Shown: positions 11,601-24,054 of the stretch, piece by piece
Numbering within the stretch: position 1 is the stretch's first letter
Layout of the letters: every line of letters starts with the position of its first letter
Assembly: GCA_014529385.2 (NCBI GenBank)
Contig: CM043971.1
Coordinates: 94,463,840-94,527,839, forward strand
Direction of reading: 5' to 3'
From: Adiantum capillus-veneris
Taxonomy: Eukaryota > Streptophyta > Polypodiopsida > Polypodiales > Pteridaceae
DNA length: 64,000 bases
Program-made: the position numbers and the translations under genes
The notes under the pieces: generated by a model
The model's input: only the letters and a program-made list of their open reading frames with translations
Databases searched by the model: none
Told to the model about the DNA's origin: nothing

Positions 11601-11788
11601 GACTCTTTGACAAAAATCATGTACGCAAAAATTGAGCTCTTCATTGATTTATCAAGGGCAAGAGGATTTACAAGTGGTATAGTACGACCAGACTCATTAG
11701 CATCTATATACATATTCTTTCCCTTGTAGGTGAAGTAGATTCTCCTTTCAAGGAACTTCATGTTGGCAGCCATGTGGTTGAACCATGG
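8697..11788 (-). pseudogene. protease-RT-RNase H-integrase-chromodomain of the split chromovirus
   Basis: Read on the minus strand, 11773-11471 is the protease/RT linker and 11270-10741 is RT (FFDDINIYSKS in place of the usual FDDI motif). 10414-10031 is the RNase H end (PFILRTDHQSLKYFM, VADALSRQPK) and 9978-9478 is integrase with the zinc pair CVVCQKT and the D of MDFIFGLPKS. 9449-8780 is the integrase tail and a chromodomain (LRHGKIIRWYLIKFKNYPF). Stops and frameshifts separate these parts. The segment 11270-11471 with the first RT motifs is frame-disrupted. It is the missing 3' half of the gag remnant at 4559-6151. The chromodomain places it among chromoviruses, which target heterochromatin marks. 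Confidence 0.9.
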
Positions 11789-12822
11789 ATGTGATCCGTT
11801 TTTTGTAAAGTTTCATGGGAATTCCCCTTCACCAACTCTGAACTCCATAAACCTCGTGTTATTTTGACTTTGCCATAGCCTCAAACCATGCGTCCCAAAA
11901 ATAGGAAAAATCACCGAATCCCCTATTGTCGCCAGTATCCATGAACTTTGATCGACCCTAACTTGGCTACCACGACTTTGATTGACAACTCAACAAATCT
12001 TACTGACTAGCAATTTGATCGTGTAAAACATACTAGTGAGTGGCATTGACTTTCCACATCCCTTTAAAGCTCATAATTGTGCATGCACTGACAACACTGC
12101 CTCCTTACCATAAATCAATTCAAATGTAGTGAAATTTGTAGCTTCTCAAGGTTGGATTCCCACTCTATCTCTTATATACATACTTTGTCAACATCTTGAA
12201 AATCTGCCCTTTGGCACTCCAAAATGGCAATGGATACATTCAAAGACAAACTGGGTCATATTATGAGCATTTATTTCCGTAATTGTTTTGGCCTCAAATC
12301 ACCTATTGAGGTTGTCTATGGCTACCACAATATATTTTTTACCACTTTTTGACCTAGGGAGTGGACCGATGGCATCCAGGCCCCACTTCTCAAAAGAACT
12401 TTGGGCTATGATGGCCCCTTGTGGCTCGGTTACCAACCATTTTTCACCCATGGTCTAGCACTCGTGACAAGTTTTTCACCAATAGTGCACATCCCGTACT
12501 ATGGAAGGCCACCAAAAACCTACTCAAAGGACTTGAAATAGTACTTGGTCCTTACCCCCTGATGTCTGCTCTCTTCATGACATTGATCTAGTACCATGTC
12601 AACCTCCTCTTTGTAAAGCACTCTCATTAGCACTCTGTCTCGACATAAGTCATTAGGTCTTCACCTACCAATGTAAACTTGTGAGCCTTTTTCACATCCT
12701 TCTTCTTTGCAACTTGGACAATCCTTCTAGACATTGTCCTGTGCTCAAAAACCCCTCTATCTCTTTCAGAGTCGCTCTACTTGCATAAGTGGTTGGTGCC
12801 ACATATAGACCTGCAAACAGGC
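11789..12822 (-). pseudogene. integrase of an old Tat-type gypsy element (3' half)
   Basis: On the minus strand the text runs from a zinc-binding region through WGLDAIGPLPRSKSGKKYI (start of the catalytic core, first Asp in GLDAIGP) and VVAIDNLN to TNFTTFELIYGKEAVLSV, the usual end of a gypsy integrase. Many stops interrupt it. The split by the insertion at 12823 is clean: the 5-bp CAGGC on this side reappears at 20684-20688. The rest of the element (RT, RNase H) is at 20684-22440 on the same strand. Confidence 0.82.
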
Positions 12823-13970
12823 TGTCATAAAATCTAATATCTAACCAACCCAAATGATTTTCTCATATTAAATTGATCACTTAATGTGGGAGAATAAACG
12901 CGAACAAGTGTTAAGATATAGATATGTGCTTATAGATCTATCTCAACACGGGGCCAATAGTAAAGGGGCCCAAATGGGAGATGATCTATCAAGAGCAAGG
13001 CTAACCAATGGAGCATAAGACCTTAGGGTTAGCTTCATTGAAGACCTCCAATAATGTGTGTAAAAGTCCTTTGACCTTAGGTAAACTAGGGCTGAGCTTG
13101 AGGTGGGAACCCTGCCCAAACTCGAGGTGCTTGTCGTGCTTGAGGTGCTTGTCCTGCTTGAGGTGCTTGTCATGCTTGAGGTGCTTGATTAAGATGCTTG
13201 AGGTGCTTGATTAAGATGCTTGAGGTGCTTGACTGGCTCCATGCTTGAGGTTCTTAGGGGGTATACTCACCCACACACACTCACAAACACTCTCATTGTG
13301 TACTATGCAAAGTGCAAGAGCTCCCTCTCTTTCTCCAAGCAAGTAGAGGTTGAAAGCCTACACCAACACTCTTGGCTATGGAGTGCAAATCCATCCAAGA
13401 GCCATGCTTCAATGCTTGAGCTTGCCATCTATTTCTTCTTCATTACTATGCTCTTATGTATGCTAGCACAAGAGTTATGATAAGTGAGGAACTAGCTCTT
13501 TCTCGTATGAAATGTTTCTTCTTCCTCTTCCCTACCCTCATTCCCTGCTAGCTCTCTCCACCTTCGAAGGTGTTTGAGGTCTTGGGACTGAGGCTTGGTA
13601 TAGTTAAATCTTTCTTCAAGTTTAGTTTATGCTATGATGGTGATGCATGAAGCTTTCCATCTTCATTGCTTCACCTAGGTCACAAGGAACACAAAGAATG
13701 TATTGTAACAAGTCTCTCTTTATGGGAGAAATCATAATACAAATGCCTATTGGAGGGGGGACCGGCTCCACATAAATCCAGTCCTCAACTGTTGTCATGT
13801 TCTCTAAATTCTCTCTCTTGCAAAAGTATTGTCTATGAAAAGTAAACTAATTGTTATGATTATGTTGCTATCTTCAATTATGTCTACCCGCTATGCTCAC
13901 AAAATCATTTCTTAAAAGTACTCTCATTAAATTCCGCTACTCTCAAATTGAATAGGCAAATTCCATTACA
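12823..13970 (+). repeat. 5' LTR of the chromovirus
   Basis: 1148 bp, starts TGTCATAAAATC and ends TTCCATTACA. It holds a small tandem array of GAGGTGCTTG units near 13127-13240. This array has fewer units than in the 3' LTR, which explains most of the 14-bp length difference. Confidence 0.95.
13127..13260 (+). repeat. tandem GAGGTGCTTG array in the LTR
   Basis: Degenerate units of 10 to 16 bases built on CTTGAGGTGCTTG. The corresponding array in the 3' LTR (19822-19965) has additional copies, so the array changed after insertion. Confidence 0.85.
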
Positions 13971-13983
13971 TTGTTATCAGAGC
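13971..13983 (+). other. primer-binding site of the chromovirus
   Basis: TTGTTATCAGAGC directly after the LTR. TGTTATCAGAGC is one base off the initiator-Met tRNA complement TGGTATCAGAGC. The split relative has a different single mismatch. Confidence 0.8.
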
Positions 13984-14384
13984 ATTTGGTTTCTCTTTTC
14001 TTGCTTAAGAAGAGAGGTCCTTAAGTAGCCTATAAATGGTTGATGTTGTTAATTATAATAGAGTAAGTGGAACTGGGATCTAATATCGGTTTTGTTAAGC
14101 CCACTAGGTGGGGGATGGTGCACACCTCGGGAGCTTTGGACTTAATAATGGAGTCTTTTTAGACTTGCCTACGGCTTTACCATTATTGAGCCATAACAAG
14201 TCCAAAAGGAGCTAGCCCTTGGCAACTCAGCTATGTTAGACCTACTCCTCTACTCTCTATAATTAACCACATTGAGCCGTGAGTGTAGATACTTAAGAGC
14301 TGATTTTCAAAGGCTAAGAGGAGTGGCAACTAAGGTTTTGAATTGCCAAAGCATACACTAAGTATAAACATAAATTTTGTTAAC

Positions 14385-17300
14385 ATGGCTGACAATAATC
14401 AAGAGAGTAGAATGAACACTGATAGCTTTGATTTTGCACATGAAGGTGCTAATGATGATGCTCCCATGTTTGTGAATTATCTCGTCACTAGGTTGCAGCA
14501 AGCTATGGGCAACCCTGCTTTGCAAGCCGAAGTTACTCAACAACTTCGTGCTTATGGAATTTCCCTTCCTCTCCCAGAGGAGAGAGATCTTAGGAGGCCT
14601 CTTGAAGAGACCCCCAAAAGAAGACTCTCTCCCATTCGAGAGGAGGAATCCAAAGAGAAAGAAAGCAATGATAGTCTAAGCTCTTCTGAAGATGTGGCTC
14701 CACGAAGATGGCGGTCTAGACGATCGCCTACTCCTCCCAAGAGCAAAAAAGCAACCCATAGTCCTTCTCCTCATCACTCTGAAAGGCAAGAGAGGAAACA
14801 AAGGAAGAAAAGGGCTAGGAAGAGGTCACCCTCTTCTCCTTCTTCTTCACCTTCCTCTGCTTCCGATGAAAGTTATGGCTATTCTCCTAGAGAATACAAG
14901 AGGGGAGGACATCGCAAATCATTTACTGCATGGCGAAGGTCACAAAAGCTAAAGAAGTTCAAGGAGGGAGGAAAGAGTATCTCTTTTCTCACCTATGATG
15001 GCACCTTTGGTGCTACCGACAACGTGTTGGCCTTCATCCAGCAATTTGATGCGGCCTTTGGGGACGAGGGCTTCACAGAGTCCTCCAAGCTACGCCATGT
15101 AGCTATGCACTTCCAAAAATTAGCTCGTCAATGGTGGGCTAGCCTTCGTGGCAATGGAGAAGCCCCAAAGACATGGAAAACTCTACGAGTTTCCATCATG
15201 AAGCAATTTCTTCCAAACGATACTAAAGATAAAGTTCTTACCGAATGGCGCGGCTTGAAGCTTCTCTCTCATGAGTCTATCAACAAGTGTGTATAAAAGT
15301 TTTGGGATTTACATCTCAAAGCTACTATCTTTCAAAAGATAGACTTTGCCGAGCAAAGACAACAATTCTGTGCGGGATTACCTGAAGAGATGGCCGAATA
15401 CATCAACTCTCAACGGCCTGGTACTATTACCGAAGTAATCCATCACACCATGGTTGCTTCACGCATCAATTTCCATCAAGGAGCTAGACGTAATGTCAAG
15501 CCCATGGAAAACAAAGATAAAAATTATGCAAAGGGGAAATCCAATGCTCAAAATAATTCCCAAGGCACTTCCAACAACAACAATCGGTCCAAGGAGAAGG
15601 GAGTTTACAAAGGTAAAAACAAACTCTCTCCTGAAGAGCTTGAAGCTTTTTGCAAGGACCATAAGTGTTTCAAGTGTGGGGAGCAAGGACATGGCTATCG
15701 TTCTTGCCCCAAGAAGAATACTCGCAATGAGACTCCTAGGGCTTCCACCATCGAAGCTCCGAAAGAGTATTCTGATTCCAAAGGATCATCACTCTCCTAT
15801 GCTTGGGGAAAGGTAAGAGAGCATGATGCCTTCATCTTGTTTGACCCTGGCTCTATTCTCAACTTCATATCAATAGAGTTGGCCACCAAGTTGGGCATTC
15901 AAGCTTTTGAGATGGGAGATATAGTAACAGATGATGCAGCTTTCAAGGGACAACAAACCTCCGTTACTCCCTTGATTGGGAGGTTGAGGCTTCATGTCCA
16001 AATCTATGTCGACAAAGAAGACTTCTTCATCTCTCCTCTACAACATCAGGATGTTATCCTAGGGGCACCATGGTTTGATCACATGGCTGCCAACATGAAG
16101 TTCCCTGAAAGGAGAATTTACTTCACCTACAGGGGAAAGAACATGTATATAGATGCTAGTGAGCGTGGTCGCACTATTCCACTTGTAAATCCTCTTTCTT
16201 TCGATAAATCAATGAAGAGCTCAGTTTCTGCGTACATGATTTTTGTCAAAGAGTCTCTAAAAGCTAATAATGTTTCATCAAATGAAAATGATAGGAATCA
16301 AGAAGAGTTAGACTTGTCTACTTTTCTAAAAGGATTCCAAGATGTGTTCATCGATGATATCCCTATGGACCTACCTCCAAAACGAGGGGATGATGACCAT
16401 CGTATTGAGCTCCTTCCAGGAAGCTCACCGCCTAACAAACCTCCTTATCGAGTCTCACAAGCTCAACAAGAGGAGATTATGAGGCAAGTACAGGAATTGG
16501 TAGACAAAGGGATGGTGAGGACTAGTTCCTCTCCCTTTTGTTCTCCAGTCCTTTTAGTGCAAAAGAAAGATGTTACATACCGTATGTGTGTGGACTATCG
16601 AGCACTAAACCATATCACTATCAAAAACAGACATCCCGTGTCTCGGGTAGAAGATCTGTTTGATAAGCTACAAGGCTCTACCTACTTCAGTAGGATAGAC
16701 CTTAAGACTGGCTATCATCAAATAAGGATAGTGGATGAAGATATCCTAAAGACCGCGTTTCGCACAACATTTGGTCTTTATGAATATCTAGTCATGCCTT
16801 TTGGCTTGACTAATGCACCAGCTACGTTCAATCGTCTCATGGAGAAAATTTTTAGACCATATCGTAAATTCACTGGAGTGTTCTTTGATGATATCATCAT
16901 CTACTCCAAGTCTTTGGAGGAACATAAGCAACATCTCCAAGTGATTTTTCAAGCCTTGAGGGAGAACAAACTTTTTCTCAACCAAAAGAAAAGTGAATTC
17001 TTCCTTCAAGAGATTCAATATCCAGGTCATATTATCTCTCACGATGGTATTCGTATGGATCCATCAAAGTTAGAGGTAATAAAATCATGGCCTAACCCAA
17101 GGAATCTACATGAGCTAAGAAGCTTTATTGGTATGTGTGCATACTATAGACGCTTCATAGCAAAATTCTCTCGAGTAGCAGGACCACTACACGACTTAAC
17201 AAAGAAGAACGTTAAGTTTGTATGGACTGCTAAGGAGCAAAATGCTTTTGAAAAACTCAAAGAGAAGATTACTTCCCAACCAGTCCTCGTGCTTCCGGAT

Positions 17301-19160
17301 CTCTCAAAGCCATTTGAGGTCCAATGTGATGCTTGTGGTGATTGCCTTGGAGCGGTTTTGCTTCAAGAAGGGCATGCCATAGCATATGAGAGCCGAAGGC
17401 TCAATAGTGATGAACGAATCTTGGGCATTTATGAGAAAGAGCTTTTAGCTGTTCTACATGCCCTAGACACATGGAAGCACTACCTATTGGGGACTCCATT
17501 TATCCTACGAACCGACCGCCAAAGTCTCAAGTATTTCATGACGCAAACCAAGCTTTCCGACAAACAAATGAGGTGGGCAAATTTTCTTTCTCAATTTAAT
17601 TTCCATATTGCTCACATAGCTGGTAAGTACAATCAAGTTGCCGATGCACTTTCACGATGACCAAAAGTTAATGCGGTGTCTATAGCTACTCACAATGATC
17701 TATCCTCTATGATAGATGAGTATGCTACTGATCCTCACTTTAGAGACATAATGTCAGCCCTTGCTTTGGGGAAAAAAGAGGAACCATTCACCTTGCAGGA
17801 TGGTTATCTTCTCCACGGCAATAGGCTATGTGTTACCCATTCCCTTCGTGAGAAGGTTATGTATGAATCCCATGCTCCTCCATATGCAGGGCATAGAGGT
17901 ATTCAACCTACTCTCCGAGGAGTAGATACGTATTTCTATTGGCCTACCATGAAAGTGGACATACAAGAGTATGTTTCAAAATGTGTAGTATGCCAAAAGA
18001 CCAAGTATGATAGAGGGAAGCAGCCTGGATTACTCCAGCCATTGCCTATTCCAAATTCGCCATGGGAGAGTATATCCATGGATTTCATCTTTGGATTACC
18101 CAAGTCTATCCATGGGAATACAGGAATATGGACAATAGTCGACAGGTTTAGCAAGCAAGCACATTTTATTCCAGTCAAAAAGACTATTAAGGCACATCAA
18201 ATGGCAACTCTCTTCATATCTCAGATTTTCAAGCACCATGGATTACCCACATCGATCGTGTCAGATAGAGATCCTAGAATGATCAGTAATTTCTAGAAAG
18301 GTCTCTTTGAAAATCTAGGAACAAGATTGAATTTCTCTTCGGCTTATCACCCACAAACGGATGGCCAAAGTGAGATAGCCAATCTTACAATACTCGATCT
18401 ACTCAAGACTTATGTTACCAAAGTAGATCAACGCTCACAATGGGAAAAGTATTTACCTCTAGTAGTGTATGCCTACAATAATACTGTCCATACTTCTACG
18501 GGGAAAGCACCTTTCGAGATCATAGAGGAAAGACCTAAAAGTCCCTTGCTACTCAAAGTACATGGGAAGATCTTCGCCGCCGATGAGTATAGCCATGACC
18601 TACAAGAATCTTTTCAAAAGATTAGGGAGGCTATAGCCATCTCTCAACAAAGGCAAAAAGCTGTTGCTGATAAGCACAGAAGAGCCTTAATGTTCAATGA
18701 AAATGATTGGGTCTTACTCAAGTTTCCTAAGGCTCGATTAAGGCAAACGACGGGCAAAAATCCTACAGGCCATCAAAAGTATTATGCTAAACTAGCAAAA
18801 AGATACTATGGTCCTTTCCAAATCTTGAAGCCCATCAATGAGACGGCTTATCAACTCAAGTTGCCCAACCATTGGCTTATACACAATGCCTTTCATGTAA
18901 GCCTACTTAAGCCCTACAAAGGAGAGCCACCAACTGAACCAATTATTGAAGACCCTCCCAAAGTTGAAGACCAAGAAGAGGTGCTACAACCCGAAGCTGT
19001 CCTTCGGCATGAAGACAAGGTACTACGACATGGTAAGATAATCCGACGGTATCTTATTAAGTTTAAAAATTATCCTTTTGAAGATGCTAGATGGATGCAA
19101 GGAGTACAACTTAAGGATAGTATGAACCTTGTCAATGCTTACAATGCTACATTAGAGTAA
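14385..19160 (+). pseudogene. chromovirus gag-pol polyprotein, one frame with three stops
   Basis: Start chosen at 14385 (MADNNQES), 414 bp after the LTR; an earlier in-frame Met at 14343 is possible. The frame stays open to 19160 except for stops at 15294-15296 (TAA), 17658-17660 (TGA) and 18294-18296 (TAG, where the relative reads TGG). Domains in order: gag with a Ser/Arg-rich stretch, the zinc knuckle CFKCGEQGHGYRSC near 15666, protease with LFDPGSILNF, RT with [11 protein letters not shown] and FFDDIIIYS, RNase H with QCDACGDCLGAVL, and integrase (CVVCQKT, MDFIFGLPKS, SDRDPR, HPQTDGQSE). A chromodomain ends it (LRHGKIIRRYLIKFKNYPF). Together these would form particles, copy RNA and insert cDNA into heterochromatin. 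Confidence 0.95.
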
Positions 19161-19508
19161 GCAAATGTACAAATTTCTTTTAAATGACTCATGTTTTTTT
19201 CTTATAAGACTAGTCCTCTTTTTAATTGTGCACAAATTTAACTAGTATGCATGCTTAGAATCATGCTTGTGACGACGACGTCTCTCAAACACCAAGTAGA
19301 ATTTGTCACTCTACTTTGGGAGAATGAAATGGACTAAAGAGCAGACATGCTTGCGGCAACTATGTCTCCCAAGCACCAAATGGATTAGTCATCCATCTTG
19401 GAAATATGTCGTAGGGTAAAAGAAGGGATCCTCTACCCGCTAAGTACGATTGACTAATGACTAAGGCTTTATCTCTTCTACCTCATAGTCGAGGACGACT
19501 ATGATTTC

Positions 19509-19521
19509 AAGAGAGAGGTAA
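19509..19521 (+). other. polypurine tract of the chromovirus
   Basis: AAGAGAGAGGTAA lies immediately before the 3' LTR. The split copy has nearly the same run at its 3' LTR on the other strand. Confidence 0.8.
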
Positions 19522-20683
19522 TGTCATAAAATCTAATATCTAACCAACCCAAATGATTTTCTCATATTAAATTGATCACTTAATGTGGGAGAATAAATGG
19601 GAATAAGTGTTAAGATATAGATATGTGCTTATAGATCTATCTCAACACGGGGCCAATAGTGAAGGGGCCCAAATGGGAGATGGTCTATCAAGAGCAAGGC
19701 TAACCAATGGAGCATAAGACCTTAGGGTTAGCTTCATTGAAGACCTCCAATAATGTGTGTAAAAGTCCTTTGACCTTAGGTAAGCTAGGGCTGAGCTTGA
19801 GGTGGGAACCCGGCCCAAACTCGAGGTGCTTGTCGTGCTTGAGGTGCTTGTCCTGCTTAAGGTGCTTGTCATGCTTGAGGTGCTTGTCCTGCTTAAGGTG
19901 CTTGTCATGCTTGAGGTGCTTGATTAAGATGCTTGAGGTGCTTGACTGGCTCCATGCTTGAGGTGCTTAGGGGGTATACTCACCCACACACACTCACAAA
20001 CACTCTCATTGTATACTATGCAAAGTGCAAGAGCTCCCTCTCTTTCTCCAAGCAAGTAGAGGTTGAGAGCCTACACCAACACTCTTGGCTATGGAGTGCA
20101 AATCCATCCAAGAGCCATGCTTCAATGCTTGAGCTTGCCATCTATTTCTTCTTCATTACTATGCTCTTATGTATGCTAGCACAAGAGTTATGATAAGTGA
20201 GGAACTAGCTCTTTCTCGTATGAAATGTTTCTTCTTCCTCTTCCCTACCCTCATTCCCTGCTAGCTCTCTCCACCTTCGAAGGTGTTTGAGGTCTTGGGA
20301 CTGAGGCTTGGTATAGTTAAAGCTTTCTTCAAGTTTAGGTTATGCTATGATGGTGATGCATGAAGCTTTCCATCTTCATTGCTTCACCTAGGTCACAAGG
20401 AACACAAAGAATGTATTGTAACAAGTCTCTCTTTATGGGAGAAATCATAATACAAATGCCTATTGGAGGGGGGACCGGCTCCACATAAATCCGGTCCTCA
20501 ACTGTTGTCATGTTCTCTAAATTCTCTCTCTTGCAAAAGTATTGTCTATGACAAGTTAACTAATTGCTATGATTATGTTGCTATCTTCAATTATGTCTAC
20601 CCGCTATGCTCACAAAATCATTTCTTAAAAGTACTCTCATTAAATTCCGCTACTCTCAAATTGAATAGGCAAATTCCATTACA
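19522..20683 (+). repeat. 3' LTR of the chromovirus
   Basis: 1162 bp, matching 12823-13970 with only scattered substitutions and the expanded GAGGTGCTTG array. It is followed by the target duplication CAGGC. Confidence 0.95.
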
Positions 20684-22440
20684 CAGGCACTCTCCTACTT
20701 GCTATTTGGTCTACCTCTTGGTTCTGTTCTCTCTTGACATGCTTGAATTGAACAGCTTCAAAGAACTTCAAAAACATTTTAATGGAAAAGAACCTAAATG
20801 CTTTTAGGAATCATGCTTTACGTGTCATTGGCCTAAAAGTTGCTTGATGACCGGCAACACATCACCTTTTACCACTAGCCTTGAAATTCCAAACTCCACA
20901 CACATATTTAAACCCAAATGAAGAGTGAGGTACTCTGTCTCATTGTTGGTGTGGACATATTTCCAATTGTAAGCCTTTGAAAAGATAACTTTGCCATACG
21001 GATCTTGTATCACCACAGCACACCGCCTCCTACCTTTTGCACTACTCTTTGATATGCTCTGTCAAACCACATAGTAAAATCATCTTCCGATTCTAGCTCC
21101 TCCTTAACTTCATCTCACACCACCTTGGGGGAAATTGGCAACTCAAGACCCTTCTTGACCAAAATGAACGCTAAGTGGGACTGGCTATTATGGTCAATCT
21201 TGAACTCGAACTCAAACTTTTGTAGCTCTAATACCCACTTCATAATTCGCTTCCTTGGCTTCAAATGTAGCACCACTTCCAGTAACAGATTGCTAGACAT
21301 CAACAGATAAAACTTGAGCACAATTAGATGCACCTTAAACTTCCTTCAAGCAAAAACTAAAGCCATCACCCACTGTTGTGCTTCAATGTAGTTCATCTCC
21401 CCATGACTTATTACCCTTATTTTGAAATAGATGGGCTTGTCACTCCTCCCTACCTTCTACAACAATACCTCTCCAATAGACACAATACCTACCATCATGG
21501 CCACATAGAAATCACTCTCTCGGGTTGGAGGACACACCATCATCAACTATAAGAAATTATCTTCACCCTATCAAAAGCCTCTTGTGTTTCTTCATCCCAT
21601 TGAAAATGATGCACCTATTGGGCCCTCTTCTAAACAGGGTACACATATTGCAAAAGAATCCAGAAAAAACGCAACAAATACTTCACCTTATGCACAAAAA
21701 AATCCAAACCTTGAGCATTCAATGGCGGCTCCATCAACACTAGAGCTTTCACCTTCTCTAGATTAGCTTTTATCCCATTCTAAGACACCACATGACCTAG
21801 CAATTGAGCATGAGGTTGGGCCAGCTTGCTCTTATTAGGGTTTGGTTGACCTCCTTCTTCATTTAGCATTTGAAAACATAGCTGGAGCTTCAAAAAATGC
21901 TCCGACCTAGAACTATAGAAACCTATATCATCCATGAATACCATGATAAACCTACCCAAGTAGGGCCCAAACACTCCATCCATCCTATCTTGGACTATAG
22001 AAAATGAATTCACCAAACCAAATAGCATCCTGCGATAGGCAATACATCCCTATGGAGATATAAATATTATCTTCAGACTCTCTTCAAGTGAGATCCCTAT
22101 CTGGAGGTACCCTAAAAACCCATCCATAATTGAGTACTTTTCATGGCCTACCTGGTTTTAGATCTCGGCCTTAAACGGCAAAGGATAGTGGTTTTCCTTG
22201 GTATCCACATTCAATGGCTTGTAGTCAACACACACTCTCCAATTCCCATTCTTCTTTAGAGTAATGACCACGGGTGAAACCCACTCTGACTCCTTCACTA
22301 GATATATGATCCCGACTTCCAACAACTTGTTGATCTCCCGCCAAAGGGCTCCCTTTTGAATCTCCCCTAGCCTTCTCAGCTTTTGTACTTTCGTCTTATA
22401 CCCTTTTAAGGGAAATTTTATGAGGCTTATGAAGTTGGGT
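20684..22440 (-). pseudogene. RT and RNase H part of the old Tat-type gypsy element
   Basis: On the minus strand, 22380-22050 reads as the start of RT (WVSPVVITLKKNGNWRVC, VDYKPLN). 22028-21780 continues it (SIVQDRMDGVFGPYLGRF, VFMDDIGFYSS, with MDDI at the catalytic place). 21333-21115 is an RNase H, and 21016-20825 is a second RNase H-like domain (NNETEYLTLHLGLNMCVE, KGDVLPVIKQL). A second, archaeal-type RNase H between RNase H and integrase is characteristic of the Tat lineage. Stops and frameshifts abound. The integrase half lies across the insertion at 11789-12822. The order of parts agrees with one element on the minus strand. Confidence 0.82.
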
Positions 22441-23475
22441 TACCTGCGAGCGCCATGTGGCAGGCGGAATTGCCCCATATGCGGGTGGGCAATCTCAAAA
22501 TGAAGGGTATATATGCAATTTCATGGCCTATTGTGGGCATTTAAAATGGGAGAGACTCCCTTGGCATGGTGTGCCCATGGAAACCTTATTTGGGCACTGA
22601 GCGCGGCAATGCGGCCAAGTAGTGACGGTTTTGGTTGTCGGATGGCGCATGGCATTGGCGGCAGTGAGCGGAGGTGGTTGGAAGGCACTCTATGCTCTGA
22701 TGATGTGGCACCCACCTTTGAGGGTGAGTTCACACGGGCCATTCACCTCCAGGTTTTTTGAAGACAAATTTGTAGGGAGCACTAGTGCTAGCGCTAGTGC
22801 CCCCCTCCTCAAGCTTGAAAGTGACAATGTGGGTAGGGGAGAGAGAGAAGATAATTTGAGGATGATCAAGCCTTATGAGAATTGTTCAATAAATCTTCCA
22901 AAAGGACCAATCAAATTGGAGTTTCCAAAAAACGAAGGTCTCCCCTATAAACCCCTTTTTTACGCATTTTAAAGGGCTTTCTCCCCTTGTTTGGAATAGT
23001 AGAGTGAAATAGAGCCAAGAGGAAGCCTTGGAAGCCATTCGTTTGTAAGCTCGCCGTTTGTGGAGCATGGAAGCTAGTGAACTTTTTTTCTAAGCAATCT
23101 AAATCCATTTCCCCCGGTTTCTGGTGTCAGTTCCCCCTTCCCTTCTCTTTTCTCTTGGTCTTTGCGTGTCTTAATGCTAGCGGAAGTGTGTGCCCGTCGC
23201 CCGTTTTGTGGTGCAAAGGTAGTGACAATTTGAGCGATGGTGTGTGTCGGGTGTGTTGAAATGAGCATTGAGAGTGTGTGTGAGATAAATAGCAGTCTTT
23301 GGTCTATTTTTTGAGTACACCAGAGCCATTTTACAAAGGAGACTTTGCCAAAATTTCTGCAGAATCTGAAGCTTTCTTGGTTCATTTGACAGGTTGATAT
23401 TGGTTCAGAGGTCAGTTTACAGGGGAAACTCTGTCGAATTTTTCCCAGGAAAGTAAACTACTGTGAAGCGTAGCT
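22441..23475 (+). promoter_or_regulatory. foreign-looking 5' region before copia copy 2, with TATA box
   Basis: No similarity to the 192-bp copia LTR. It contains CCCCTATAAACCCC with TATAAA at 22946-22951, a palindrome around CTAGTGCTAGCGCTAGTG near 22782, and TGGTTCAGAGG at about 23400, which resembles an eroded initiator-Met primer-binding site. A short imperfect repeat follows (TTTACAAAGGAGACT and TTTACAGGGGAAACT). The gag start at 23476 follows 75 bp later. It could be an unrelated LTR plus leader, or a captured promoter region. No gene recognised in it. Confidence 0.45.
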
Positions 23476-24051
23476 ATGGCTGGATCACAGGACACTGATC
23501 TTTACAATATCAAGAAGCTGGATGGAATCAATTTCCCATTGTGGAAGAAGCAAATTTGGCACGTGTTGGTACAAAAGAAAGAGATAAAACCTATAAAGCT
23601 CAAGGGGATAAAACCAGAAGATATGGAAGAAGATGAATGGAGCAAAATGGATGAATTGGTACTTTCTACCATTATGCTGACTTTGGCAGAAAGCGTTTAC
23701 TTCAATGTAGCAGACGAGATGTCGGCTTATGAAGCATGGACAAAGCTGAGTGATCTTTATGAGAAGCAGAGTGTAGCTTCACAGGTATACTGGCCTAAGA
23801 AGCTTGTTGACTTGAAGATGAAAGAAGGGACACCTATGTCCAATCATCTGAATGAATTCAACACTATCTACAGTCAGTTGTCAGCTCAAGGTGTCAAGTT
23901 TGATGAACCTATTAGAGCTATGTTCGTGTTGATCACATTGCCGAAAGTTGGGACACTTTTCGCACATCTTTGAGTAATTATGCACCTCTAGATGGTTTGA
24001 CCATAGCAGGTGTAGAAGGTAGTCTGCTTATTGAAGAAACCAACAAAAAGA
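23476..24051 (+). pseudogene. copia gag, frameshifted and 3'-deleted
   Basis: Begins MAGSQDTDLYNIKKLDGINF with FPLWKKQIWHVL, the usual start of copia gag (DUF4219/UBN2-type), and runs through DELVLSTIMLTLAESVY and WTKLSDLYEKQS. One base is gained or lost near 23946, so the frame stops at 23973. The other frame continues with TFRTSLSNYAPLDGLT to a stop near 24051. The CCHC zinc knuckle normally found after this point is absent because of the deletion that joins gag to the end of protease. Gag would assemble the particle. Confidence 0.87.
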
Positions 24052-24054
24052 CAA

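Larger units (their letters stand above)
6152..11788. other. inferred 5.6-kb inversion splitting a chromovirus
   Basis: The plus-strand half ends at 6151 with AGGGGCA. The minus-strand half begins at 11788 with CCATGG. In the younger relative these are adjacent (16067|16068), with no base lost or repeated. Flipping 6152-11788 would rejoin the chromovirus. It would also put 6152 onward directly behind the end of the Tat integrase at 11789, giving that element a plausible 3' end with a purine run. What is seen is the matching breakpoint; the inversion is inference, and a mis-join during assembly would look the same. Confidence 0.7.
12823..20683 (+). mobile_element. near-complete Ty3/gypsy chromovirus with TSD CAGGC
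   Basis: 7861 bp with two LTRs, 12823-13970 and 19522-20683, both TG...CA. CAGGC flanks it at 12818-12822 and 20684-20688. A primer-binding site, one gag-pol frame, a polypurine tract and nearly identical LTRs are all present, so insertion was fairly recent. It landed in the older minus-strand Tat element. Three stop codons in the single frame mean this copy would not make a full polyprotein. It is the reference used here to recognise the split relative at 3178-11788. Confidence 0.96.

Noticed and set aside
22513-22972. Small plus-strand genes in 22.5-23.0 kb
   Set aside because: Overlapping frames on both strands in a GC-richer promoter-like region; no recognisable protein features.
22441-23389. 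5' LTR of the Tat element or of copia copy 2
   Set aside because: No matching second copy in the window and poor similarity to 6269-7969; it remains only a possibility.
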